64,000 nucleotides of DNA from Adenophora triphylla var. japonica (lineage: Eukaryota > Streptophyta > Magnoliopsida > Asterales > Campanulaceae): positions 99,501 to 163,500 of the forward strand of contig JAFEMH010005426.1 of NCBI GenBank assembly GCA_022495995.1. The letters are read 5' to 3'. Positions within the stretch are counted from its first letter, which is position 1, and every line of letters starts with the position of its first letter. Both the position numbers and the translations under genes were made by a program. Positions 23,345-33,202 of the stretch are shown one piece after another. The notes under the pieces are model-generated. The model saw nothing but the letters and a program-made list of their open reading frames with translations, had not been told where the DNA came from and did no database searches.

Positions 23345-26300
23345 ATGTCTTACACTGAAGCTCATGGGTATTTTATCAAACCTGATTTCCATGAGAATGA
23401 GGTTGGAGCTCTTATTAAAGACCTTCTTGGATCCAACAATCTCTGTATTATGATGGAAGCTCAACCCCCCATCTATGAGAAATTATGTAGAGAAATTTAT
23501 ATGGCTGGAAAGAGACTTGTAGATGGATCAATTAGAATCAACATTGAAGGAACTGAGATTCATGTGTCTCCCAAAGTGGTTTCTGAAGTCTATAGCATCC
23601 CAATGAAGAATGGAACCAGAAGCAACCTCTGGGATAGAAAAATTGTGCCTTAGAGATGTTCTACAAGAGATTTTTTGATGATCCCAACTGCAATTACCTA
23701 GTAGCCCAGAACAAACCCATTAAAAAGGGAACTCTGGATTTGTTTAAATCAACCCTAATGGATGTTATTATCAAAGGGTTTGAAGGAAAGAAATCATCTT
23801 TGGATCAAGTAAGTCCAAATGAGTGGAAGCAAGGCCTGAGTTTGATAGCTAAGGATGCAAACTGGAGTGTTGCCCTACTACACAACTTTCAACTAGCTAC
23901 ATTTCCCACACCATGGAAGTTCAAGAAGCAAACCCCAAGGATGAATAATTTAAGATTCATGAGTGGGATCCTACATCATATAATTCCTAAGCTGAATCCT
24001 CCCCTAAAAGATGATTGGCTTGAAAACACCTCTCTTATGCAAACCAGGAGTTTCAACTTGAGTACATTCAGGCTCAAGAGTAAGAAAAAGTTGGAGTTTG
24101 GGGACAGCTCTGAAAATCTTGATGCAGCAACTCTGAGACTCAAAGAGAAAGCTGAAAGTGACATAAGATTGTGGAAGTCATTGGTCCACATGGTCAATGA
24201 CAAGAGATAAAAAAGGAAGCATGACAAGGGTGTAGTAATAAAAGAAAGGAAGCAAGAGACCACTCCTAGCAAAATCAAGAAAAGGATTGGGCAAGCCAAA
24301 ATGAAGAAAACTGGGAAAGGAAAGAAGCTTTCCAAAGGAAAGAAGGCAAAAGAAGTGGTTGAGCAAGTAGCTGAGCAAGAAAGTGCTCAAGTGACTGATA
24401 AAGGAAAGCAGATTGCTGAGGAACAACAAGCTGAAAGTGAAGAAACCTAATCTGATCCTATTTTCAAAGCTATTGATGAGTATGCTGGTGAAGAGGAAGT
24501 TAGTCATGATAGTGAGTATGAAGAAAATCTAAGAAGAGCTGTTGCTGAGTCTCTGGTTGATGCAAGGCATAGAACAGCTAAGACTGGACAATCTTCTGGG
24601 ACAGCTATGGATGCCTCTGCTCTGACAGCTAAGGTTCCTTTGCCTACTGAAATCTCAACTGAGGTAACTCTTATCCCCTCTCCTTCTCTCAATACATTCT
24701 CTAGGAAGAGAAAAATTGACAAAGATGCTCCTCTATACAAAAAGTTGAAACCCAATACACCTCAACCCTCTACATCTAAAGACCAATCCAGCTCTCCTCA
24801 TGAATCCATAGCTCAAGGTATTCTCAACCTAAATTCTTCCAACATAAGCCCAAATGAGCCTAGTGTTGAAAAAGAAAGGGGGAATAGCCCTGACTCTGAA
24901 AAAGATGAGCCTCAGTTAAGGGGGAACAACAGTCCTCAATCCCCTATTCTGACAGCTATGCTTTCCCCTGATCAATCCTCACCCATCTCAAGTCCCTCTG
25001 ATCCATCTCCTTTTCCTGAAAATATCATTAAAGCCTCTGAAAAATTATCATTGGAAGGAAGACCTGATTTGCTTCCTGCTGTTATAGAATACTTAAGAAC
25101 CCTGTTAAATGAGGAAGATATGCTAAAAGCCCTAGACCTGATCAAAACTAGAGATAGAGCCAAGAAAGCTAGCATGCCTGAAAGTGAAACTCAACCCAAA
25201 CCTGTTGAACCTGTTCAAACCCAAGAAATACCTGAACCTACCACTGATTCTGAAACCCTTCCAGCCTGTGAACCTTGAATTTTGGATTGTGATATTGATT
25301 TCTCCTTCCCCTCCATCATGGCTGCCCATCAAAGATTGAAGGGAATTACTCACTTCCCTGAGATTGCCAATCCGAACATCATCCCCAATCCTTGGCTGTT
25401 GAGCAAAAATGCAATTATGATTCATGCCAGAAATAGATGTGGGCTCATTATGTTTGGCCATGAGGAATGGAAAAGGTATAGAGCAGCTCTCCCCAACTCT
25501 TTCTTTCACAATGCCCCCAGATTGCCAAACTTCATGGACATTGCAACCATCATTGACTGGGAAATGATGTTCTCCCAACTTCTGTCATCCAACATCAATT
25601 AATGCATTTATACGCCCATGCTCTCTGCATTGAACTAACCAAAGAGATGTACTGGAGAATCTGCCTCAATAAAGCCAAAATCATGGCTGTCATTGCAAAG
25701 CCAAACCTGACAGCTATGTTTCCCCTACCTCTTCAGTACCTCCTTCTTTCATCCCAGTAAACACCAGATCTCTCCAAGCTAAACATCCTCCAACCTTCAA
25801 CCCCTCAACATATGTGCCTCCATACCATGTGACCATCTCAAATATGCAGAGATTCACAAGGTCCATGATAACCAAAATGAGACACATTTTGGAAGTCTCA
25901 GCTGGATCCAAATCTGATAGGAAGGCATCTAAAGAAAAAGATATTGAGTCCGATGAGGAAGCTGTCAACCTGGGAAAGAGAGCATCTGGTGCTGCTCCCA
26001 ATGTGATTATGTCCAGTGATGATGAAGATGATGCTCCAGTGAAGCATGTGCATCAGTTTCCAACCTCTACTATTCTCACTGTCACCACAGATCCACCTCT
26101 CCATCCATCTCAACAAACCATCTCTCTGCAGTCAAACCCTTTCTTTTCTAACCTATTTGCAGGAACCAGAGGCCAAATCTCAAGAGCAAAGAATGCTCCC
26201 TAATGGGGTAATTTGAGATTAAGAGATGATGAAGAACCTCTACCCAAAGCTGTTCTCAAAGAAAGACAAGATCAAACCTTCACCTATGATGATGAGATGA

Positions 26301-26422
26301 GCTGGAAATGGAACAATGAAATGTATTTCAGAGGTGTTGATGAGAAGATGAGAAAGGTGCTGCTAGCTGAAAGAGAAGAAATCCTTGCAGCAAGAAGAGA
26401 AAGAGATGAATTTTCTGATTAG
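23345..26422 (+). pseudogene. Sense extra ORF of the Sirevirus (env-like position)
   Basis: A roughly 1000-codon reading region starting MSYTEAHGYFIKPDF at 23345, a frame change near 23653, then one frame broken by stops at 24208-24210, 24447-24449, 25276-25278 and 25600-25602, and resuming to 26422. The N-terminal 290 residues look globular (KLCREIYMAGKRLVDGS, WKQGLSLIAKDANW) and resemble plant retroelement-associated 'transposon protein' domains. A basic, Lys-rich stretch follows (24215-24440), then a Ser/Pro-rich region with a possible nuclear signal RKRKIDKD (24707-24730). No signal peptide or membrane segment is evident, so I do not call it an envelope protein. Confidence 0.55.
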
Positions 26423-26620
26423 AAATTTTTTTGTCCTTTTTATGGATAAGTCTTTTAAACCCTGCCTTTAATTTCCTGCTTTAAACAATTTCTATTTTGG
26501 ATAATTTGTTAGTTTTAAAAGCTCTTGTGGTTGAATCAAGAAGATTAATTTTATCTTCATTGGTATATTCAATTCATGAGTATCTTGCAGGTTATATCTT
26601 TTATTAGATATATTACTTTG

Positions 26621-26636
26621 CCAAAAAGGGGGAAAT
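26621..26636 (+). other. Polypurine tract of the Sirevirus
   Basis: CCAAAAAGGGGGAAAT directly before the 3' LTR; the plus-strand primer. This is the form seen in Sireviruses. Confidence 0.9.
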
Positions 26637-27762
26637 TGTTAGGACCTAACTATGTAAACCACATAGTTATACAGGGTTTTGACAAAGAAACATATCCTAT
26701 CCAATGTTATCTGACAGCCAAGATAACTCATGAACATTGGACAGCCATGACTCATCTGCATATCTCATATATCAACTGGAAAGCAATGATGTAATGATCA
26801 AACACCAAGATAAATCATATAAATCAATGTATTTATTTACAAGAGGATCATTACATAATCATCAACACAACTCCTTGTCTCCTAAACATGCAAACTCAAA
26901 GAACAAAGCCTGACAGCTAAGGTTCTCAACAGCAGAGGTCTCATCCCTCTGACAGCTATGATCTTCAATATCAGTAGCAGTGAAGTATTTCTGTGATGAT
27001 CAAGAAGTGCCTTGCCAAACAGATGTTGCCAGCTCATCTCCATGAAGATCACATAAAATGGTTGCAGATTACAGCCTGTTATTATCCAGTCATCAAGGCT
27101 CTAAATGCAAACACTATTTCACCCACTTGCATTTACTCCCTTGTCTCCTCCAACAGCTATATTCAATCCTATAAAAGGAAACCCTCAAGACTGAAGACAA
27201 TGCCCTTCAACACAGAACATTTACAACCTCACCTTCAACCTTTCCACATCTGCAAATCCTGCAACCAACAATCAAACAACTGTGAGACACTTGTAACTGT
27301 AATTCAGGTGTATAAACTAATTTGTAAACCACTTAAGACTGACTTTAAGTGGGAAGTGTAATTTGCTTCGTAACAATCAAATCCCTAATTGAGTGTACTA
27401 ATTAGGAAGAGGAGGTTCAGGAAACTTGCCTAACCAATCCTTTGTAAATCTTAAAGGGAACTAGATTTAAGTGGATTGATCTCACTTGTTAAGGTTGACA
27501 GTGAGGGTGGACGTAGGAGGAGTGAACTCTGAACCCCCTTAAAATTCTTGTGTTCAATTGGTATTATCACACAACACACACACACATCCACACACACATA
27601 CACTATTCACTTGTCTTTACATTATTTCAACACTATTTATTCCGCTGCACATTACACTCTTGTCTTTTAGATCAGTTAGTATCTGACAGCTAAGATTTCA
27701 CCTCAGCTGTCCAAGCTTAACTGCCTAACCTTTTAACTGATCAAAGCAAACAGGACCTTTCA
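26637..27762 (+). repeat. 3' LTR of the Sirevirus
   Basis: 1126 bp, TGTTAGG to TTTCA. It contains the TATA box TATAAAAGG (27170-27178) that the 5' LTR lacks, and four copies of the CTGACAGC(T/C) motif (26711, 26910, 26949, 27682). Confidence 0.92.
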
Positions 27763-27794
27763 ATAATAAAAACGAAAATTTATAAAATAAAAGT

Positions 27795-27925
27795 TAAAAT
27801 TAAAATCAAAATCAAAATCAAAATCAAAATCAAAATCAAAATCAAAATCAAAATCAAAATCAAAATCAAAATCAAAATCAAAATCAAAATCAAAATCAAA
27901 ATCAAAATCAAAATCAAAATCAAAT
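27795..27925. repeat. AAAATC hexanucleotide microsatellite
   Basis: About 21 nearly perfect copies of a 6-bp unit within the first Helitron repeat unit. The equivalent places in later units (about 28490, 29075, 29645) have only two to four copies, so this is a local expansion. Confidence 0.95.
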
Positions 27926-28043
27926 CAAAATCAACATCAAAATAATAAACACAAACATAAATACAAAAAACAAATCCTAATCAAAATAAGCCAAAAGAGA
28001 TTATAAAGAAGTCACTCACAAATACGAAAAAGGAGTTTGTGAA

Positions 28044-29955
28044 TCTACTATATATAATAGCAAAAGTTTTTCAAGCTCCTAGAAAACTCCAAGTGGCACA
28101 ATTTCATTGGCCAATCTTTCCATCATCCACCAATTACAATCATCCATTTGAATTTAAATTAGTAACTTTTAAAATTTATAGGGGTTGATTTTATACAATA
28201 AATTAGTTAAAAATGAAAATGGATTGAAGCACAAATAATTGTCTTACAAAAAGAGCAAAAGCAAAATGAAAAAAAACTTTAATAATTAAGAAAGAAAAAA
28301 ATCTAATGCACAAAAGAAAATCAATATCAATATAAAAACATACGAAAAAATAAAATGCAAATAAAAAACAAAAATTAAAATTCTAATAATTAAAAAGTGA
28401 AAGAAACATTCACAAACATAAAAGAAATAGAAAAAAGCAAGAAATAAAATCAAAATAAAGACGAAAATTTATAAAAGAAAAGTTAAAATTAAAATCAAAA
28501 TCAAAATCAAAATCAAAATAATAAACACAAACATAAATATAAAAAATAAATCCTAATCAAAATAAGCCAAAAGAGATATAAAGAAGTCACTCACAAATCC
28601 GAAAAAAAAGGAGTTTGTAAATCTACTATATATAATAGCAAAAGTTTTTCATGCTCCTAGAAAACTCCAAGTGGCACAATATCATTGGTCAATCTTTCCA
28701 TCATCCACCAATCACAATCGTCCATTTGAAATTCAATTAGTAACTTTAAAAATTTATAGGGGTTGATTTTATACAATAAATTAGTTAAAAATGAAAATGA
28801 ATTGAAGCACAAATAATTGTCTTACAAAAAGAGGAAAAGCAAAATGAAAAAAAACTTTAATAATTAAGAAAGAAAAAAATCTATTGCACAAAAGAAAATC
28901 AATATCAATATAAAAACATACGAAAAAATAAAATGCAAATAAAATACGAAAATTAAAATTCTAATAAATAAAAAGTGAAAGAAACATTCACAAACATAAA
29001 AGAAATAGAAAAAAAAACAAGAAATAAAATCAAAATAAAGACAAAAATTTTAAAAATAAAAGTTAAAATTAAAATTAAAATCAAAATCAAAATTATAAAC
29101 ACAAACATAAATATAAAAAATAAATCCTAATCAAAATAAGTCAAAAGAGATTATAAAGAAGTCACTCACAAATCCGAAAAAAAAGAGTTTGTGAATCTAC
29201 TATATATAATAGCAAAAGTTTTTCTAGCTCCTAGAAAACTCCAAGTGGCACAATATCATTGGTCTATCTTTCCATCGTCCCCCAATCACAATCTTCCATT
29301 TGAAATTCAATTAGTAACTTTTAAAATTTATAGGGGTTGATTTCATACAATAAATTAGTTAAAAATGAAAATGGATTGAAGCACAAATAATTGTCTTACA
29401 AAAAGAGCAAAAGCAAAATGAAAAAAACTTTAATAATTAAGAAAGAAAAAAATCTAATGCACAAAAGAAAATCAATATCAATATAAAAATATACGAAAAA
29501 ATAAAATGCAAATAAAAAACGAAAATTAAAATTGTAATAATTAAAAAGTGAAAGAGACATTCACAAACATACAAGAAATAGAAAAAAGCAAGAAATAAAA
29601 TCAAAATAAGGACGAACATTTATAAAATAAAAGTTAAAATTAAAATTAAAATCAAAATCAAAATAATAAACACAAACATAAATCTAAAAAACAAATCATA
29701 ATCAAAATAAGCCAAAATAGATTATAAAGAAGTCACTCACAAATCCGAAAAAAAGGAGTTTGTGAATCTACTATATATAATAGCAAAAAATTTTCAAGCT
29801 CTTAGAAAAGTCCAAGTGGCACAATATCATTGGCCAATCTTTTCATCATCCATAAATCACAATCATTCATTTGAAATTCAATTAGTAACTTTTAAAATTA
29901 TAGGGGTTGATTTTATACAATAAATTAGTTAAAAAAGAAAATGGATTAAAGCACA
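28044..29955 (+). repeat. Tandem Helitron 5'-terminal units
   Basis: Units beginning TCTACTATATATAATAG start at 28044, 28622, 29196 and 29767, spaced 578, 574 and 571 bp. The first unit (5611 onwards) is split by Gypsy-3 and the Sirevirus. Each unit ends with a GTCACTCACAAATCCGAAA-type phrase and GAA before the next TC. The last unit diverges after about 29955. The units differ by scattered changes, so the duplications are not recent. Confidence 0.9.
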
Positions 29956-30443
29956 TTTTTTTTATTTTACTATAAAAATATTAATTAAATGTTCGATTAA
30001 TGCTAACTACTATGTTAATTTAATTAATTTCACTATGCCCCGTTGAGTATCGACGAGGCATACTGTTAATTTTTACTGTTCCTTTTGCTGATTTGTGAAC
30101 ATTGTTTTGTTATGTATAATACTACCTCCTTCCTAAAATGAATGTCCAAAAAAATTCAATTAGAAAGTGGCATGATAGAACTAATTTTTGAACTTTAAAG
30201 CGTAGCTCACCTAACTCACCCAACTATGCCTATTTTCAGTTAGATATGTGAATAAGAAAATTATACTTTTTTTTTTTATCTAACATTAGAATTGTATGAT
30301 TTTGTTATCGTTATTGTTTCGTTAGTATTCTGGTCAATGGTATAAATTACTAATTTTCTGTATTCCTGAGTTTATCATATAAAAAATATTTGTTTGTTTT
30401 TAATATATATATAGGTAAACAAATCAATTTTTGTTAGTATATA
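29956..30443. other. Helitron interior, no gene seen
   Basis: AT-rich. It includes a palindromic phrase ATGCCCCGT..ACGAGGCAT followed by ACTG (30034-30063) that resembles a degraded Helitron 3' hairpin, and a CTACCTCCTTCCTAAAATG phrase near 30122 that resembles one arm of a Stowaway-like MITE. Confidence 0.4.
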
Positions 30444-30708
30444 CTCCCTCCGTCCCATAGAACATTACACGTTTACTATTGAGAACGGAAAATAAGGAAT
30501 AATGTTATTAAAGTAGGTGTTGTGAGTGGGAGGAGAGAATGAGTGGAGAGAATAGTAAATTATAATGGTGTTGTGAGTATTAAAATAATGTAGGAGAGAG
30601 AATGAGTGGAGAGAATAGTGATTTAAGGTTTCCTTTTTAGGAAAGTGGGACTTTAAAGAGGGACGCCCAAAATAGCAAAAGGGGTAATGTTCTATGGGAC
30701 GGAGGGAG
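30444..30708. mobile_element. Stowaway-like MITE
   Basis: 265 bp with about 25-bp terminal inverted repeats (CTCCCTCCGTCCCATAGAAC and onwards) flanked by TA on both sides (30442-30443, 30709-30710), the Tc1/mariner target site. There is no coding capacity. The interior contains a duplicated GAGAGAATGAGTGGAGAGAA segment. It is nested in the Helitron. Confidence 0.92.
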
Positions 30709-30755
30709 TATTATAAATTTATAAAATTAATTATTTGACATAAAATATACTGTTA

Positions 30756-30759
<4 letters not shown>

Positions 30760-30808
<49 letters not shown>
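30760..30808. repeat. AT microsatellite
   Basis: About 24 uninterrupted AT dinucleotides immediately before the helicase remnant, and a likely breakpoint for loss of the rest of that gene. A similar AT run lies at 31890-31932. Confidence 0.95.
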
Positions 30809-30811
<3 letters not shown>

Positions 30812-31163
30812 AGCACGTTGTCGAGGTGGTAATATTGTCCGGAAAGAATGTTGGTAAGAAGGTGTTGATACCGAGGATGATTATGCCACCTTCTGATACA
30901 ACAAAATTCCCGGTTAGGTTTCAACGGAGACAATTCCCACTGACAGTTTCTTTTGCAATGACGATAAATAAAAGTCAGGGTCAGTCGCTCGCTCATGTTG
31001 GCCTTTTTCTTCCAAGACTTGTATTTAGTCATGGACAATTAAATGTTGCTTTTTCTAGAGTAACTACAAGGAAATGACTTAAAGTGCTTATATGTAATAG
31101 TCATGAACAGTCAGATGACACGACTACAAATTTTGTGTACAAAGAAGTTTTCGACAAGTTGTA
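30808..31163 (+). pseudogene. Helitron Rep/helicase, C-terminal remnant
   Basis: The C-terminal part of the PIF1-type helicase domain of an autonomous Helitron. Motifs are [28 protein letters not shown] (helicase motif V-like) and [14 protein letters not shown] (motif VI with the conserved Arg). The frame begins abruptly after the AT repeat, has one in-frame TGA at 31075-31077 and continues to a TAA at 31161-31163. The HUH Rep domain and helicase motifs I to IV are absent. About 75 bp downstream is the Helitron 3' hairpin, the normal gene-to-end spacing. Confidence 0.9.
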
Positions 31164-31236
31164 ATATATTACATAAAATTATCTCATTAATTTTTTAAAT
31201 TATATTTACATTTAACTTTTACCATGATGTTTTATC

Positions 31237-31267
31237 CACCGTCGGGGACCGACGGGTTACCCACCAG
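31237..31267 (+). other. Helitron 3' terminus (hairpin and CTRR-like end)
   Basis: The hairpin stem CCGTCGG/CCGACGG with loop GGA, a 8-nt spacer and then CCAG followed by T. The terminal tetranucleotide is one transition away from CTAG. Confidence 0.65.
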
Positions 31268-31356
31268 TATGAATAATCAAAAAGTGAATTCCTTTAATTT
31301 GCCAAAACCAAATTTTAGACAAAACAATTAAAATGAAATCAAACATTGAAGGTTAC

Positions 31357-31670
31357 CCTTCAGCAATAAAGTTGATTACTTCTTCTGTCAAGAACACGCT
31401 ATTCGGAAAAACAACAACGTTAACTGTTCCATGGCTACGACGGATCACAAACTTAACAAAGGATTTCAGAAAATCTAGCTCCCGAAAATCGGTTGGAAGA
31501 GACAAATCAGCAGGCAGGATAAGAGATTTCCAGCACTGAGGACTCAGGGTGGCTTTATGCCAGGACTTGCAGACATACGGAACCCAATCGATAAGGGACT
31601 TCAATCCAACTCTTGCAAATATATCCACCAAACAATCAACGGGTAGGTCTTCCCATTTCCGAACATCCAT
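31357..31670 (-). CDS. F-box/LRR protein, exon 1 (F-box)
   Basis: The first coding exon of the host gene continued at 4948-5395. It starts at a Met at 31670 (MDVRKWEDLPVDCLVDIF) and has a complete F-box at about residues 5-50, including the VCKSWHKATLSPQCW region that contacts the SKP1 adaptor. The following segment (LRELDFLK to VINFIAE) leads into the LRR part. The donor is G|GTAACC with GT at 31356-31355. The exon leaves a two-base codon remnant, GG, that pairs with the A starting exon 2 and gives Gly before CPSLKLLGL, so the frame is kept. A CAG directly before the ATG could be an acceptor of a 5' UTR intron. Confidence 0.82.
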
Positions 31671-31741
31671 CTGTTTTACATAAGATTCTCACAATAACAA
31701 CAAACAATATTAAACTATATATATATATATATATAAATATA

Positions 31742-31885
31742 CTAGTAAAAGCCCGTGTCCAAGGACACGTGTTTTTTTTTTTTTTTAAAGGGCAAAATGG
31801 GAAAGGGACAACTTAGTGAGGGCAAAATGAGAATTTTAACTTATGAAACTGTTCATTATACTGTTCACGGAAGGGTTGCCATTTA

Positions 31886-31934
<49 letters not shown>
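31742..31934 (-). mobile_element. Small non-autonomous Helitron upstream of the F-box exon
   Basis: On the minus strand the 3' end is clear: hairpin CGTGTC/GACACG (31754-31769 on the plus strand), a 10-12-nt spacer, CTAG at 31742-31745 and then T. The 5' end is probably the TC before the TATATA run at about 31933-31934, but the base before it is T rather than the usual A. There is no coding content. It lies about 70 bp upstream of the F-box start codon. Confidence 0.55.
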
Positions 31935-31935
<1 letters not shown>

Positions 31936-32040
31936 CGTGAAAAAAACCTTTAGGAAAATAGAACGTGAAAAAAACGTGATAACAAGGCCGATATTTTAAT
32001 TATTTTTAATTATTTTTATTGTATCTTTAATTACAGGTAA
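31935..32040. other. Patchwork of short duplications
   Basis: Pieces of the following LTR fragment are repeated here: ATAGAACGTGAAAAAAAC at 31931, 31960 and 32041, and AACAAGGCCGATATTTTA at 31980 and 32110. This resembles templated filler at a break. Confidence 0.6.
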
Positions 32041-32466
32041 ATAGAACGTGAAAAAAACCTTTTTCATGGACTCACTTCAACGGTTGAAAGACCAAGACAA
32101 GATCAAGATAACAAGGCCGATATTTTAGGAAAGTTTGTTAGGGTTTTGTTATCTTCAGTTATTTTTTTTTTCTATTTAAAGGACTAAATGGCCGGAACAC
32201 TAACACACACAGATCACGCATACATTCTTGTAATCCGCCGTAGCTCCAATATTTGTAACTCATAAAAAGATCAATACTACCGTTTGGGACGAAGGTGACC
32301 ATAAACACCTTTCGAAGTTTTGTGCCGGCGAGATAGTTATCTCAAGGGCTTTCCTCATTACATAATCGAGTCATCTTATATTCATTGTTACACCGATTAT
32401 ACTCCATTTCACCTTCCTCAAACTTGTTTCGATTTATATTACATTTGATTGTTTTTTACCAAAACA
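32041..32466 (+). repeat. 5'-truncated LTR of the Gypsy-1/Gypsy-3 family
   Basis: Read on the plus strand this aligns with the reverse complement of the Gypsy-3 LTR: TTTTGTGCCGGCGAGATAGT, TCTCAAGGG, CATAATCGAG and the end ACCAAAACA at 32466. The first third of the LTR is replaced by patchwork sequence. No gag or primer site follows, so it is a solo or fragmentary LTR. Confidence 0.75.
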
Positions 32467-33202
32467 ATATCTATTGAAGAAACGATTGTTGCACATCCAC
32501 GATGGATTAGTTACAACCATCACTACCGAGTGTTTTTTCGAGATGGTGTGAGACGGCCATGGATGCTTCTTCACGGCACGAGATGTGCGCGACAAACGTG
32601 TTGAGGTAAAGACCATGAACTTGAAAGACGGCCAAAGATGTTTCATCGCGGCACAGGTTGTGCAGGACAAACGGGTTGATACAAGGCAAAATTGAACCGA
32701 CGCTGCCAAAAGGTGCAATATGTCGGCGATGAAAAACAGAGCGGGAGAAGCCCATGAAAGTTTTTTCGCTGCACAGGATGTGCGCGACAAACGCGTTGAG
32801 GCAAGGGACCTGTTTATGTCGATAAGAAATTGAGATCGACGTTGCACGAAGAGCAACATGTCGGAAATACAAACAAAATTTGGCGTTGCACAAAATGCAG
32901 CATGTCAAAAAAATAAAATTACTTAGAGATGCTTGGGGTGGCCGAAGAAAACTACCAACATCAGAGTCAGCCTTCTTGCTGCACCAATGAAAGTCTTGTT
33001 GCCGGAAGAGAAGTCAGCACACACGAAGGAATACTAATGGTCACATTGCAAAATTGGTCGGCCATTCACATAGAGTTTCAAGTTTCAACTTATTTTGTGA
33101 GCCGCGGCATGGGCATGGTTTGGGTATTTAAAAAAAACATTTTTTTTACGTTTTAATTTATTTTTGGCAAGTTGGGTATCTATGACGTAGATGCTCCAAC
33201 TT
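32467..33202. repeat. Diverged triplication, no gene assigned
   Basis: Three diverged copies of a GGCACAGGATGTGCGCGACAA-type segment occur at about 32573, 32652 and 32772, each followed by ACG.GTTGA. On the minus strand they give a repeated TRLSRTSCA-like peptide. I recognise no protein. The stretch lies between two LTR remnants and may be former element DNA. Confidence 0.45.

Larger units (their letters stand above)
14708..27762 (+). mobile_element. Sirevirus-type Ty1/copia element, degenerate
   Basis: A 13-kb plus-oriented copia element with LTRs at 14708-15799 and 26637-27762. The flanks AAAAT (14703-14707) and ATAAT (27763-27767) look like a 5-bp target duplication with one mismatch. The order is gag, protease, integrase, RT, RNase H, which is diagnostic for copia. 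Sirevirus traits are the large gag with zinc knuckle, a 5-kb region between pol and the 3' LTR with an antisense and a sense ORF, a polypurine tract of the CCAAAAAGGGGG type, and multiplied short motifs. It has inserted into the Helitron. Many stops and frameshifts make it inactive. Confidence 0.93.
5611..31267 (+). mobile_element. Helitron in the F-box intron, split by nested elements
   Basis: The 5' terminus TCTACTATATATAATAG follows an A at 5610. The 3' end is a 7-bp hairpin (31239-31255) followed 12 nt later by CCAG (31264-31267; the consensus CTRR with one transition) and then a T. Helitrons insert between A and T, as here. With Gypsy-3 and the Sirevirus removed, the element is about 3.9 kb. 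It holds five copies of the 5' terminus in tandem, a long AAAATC repeat, a MITE and the C-terminus of a Rep/helicase. Its segments are 5611-5729, 14412-14707 and 27763-31267. It lies in the intron of the F-box gene in the opposite orientation. Confidence 0.7.

Noticed and set aside
23345..26422. Envelope gene making the Sirevirus a retrovirus-like agent
   Set aside because: No signal peptide, transmembrane segment or cleavage site is evident, and the protein has nuclear-type basic stretches.
30034..30067. Second Helitron 3' end after the last tandem unit
   Set aside because: A palindrome is present but it is followed by CTGT rather than CTRR, and no helicase precedes it; left as a weak possibility.
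32434..32908. Minus-strand ORFs of 133-141 aa with repeated TRLSRTS peptides
   Set aside because: They translate a diverged DNA triplication, overlap in two frames, and match no family I know.
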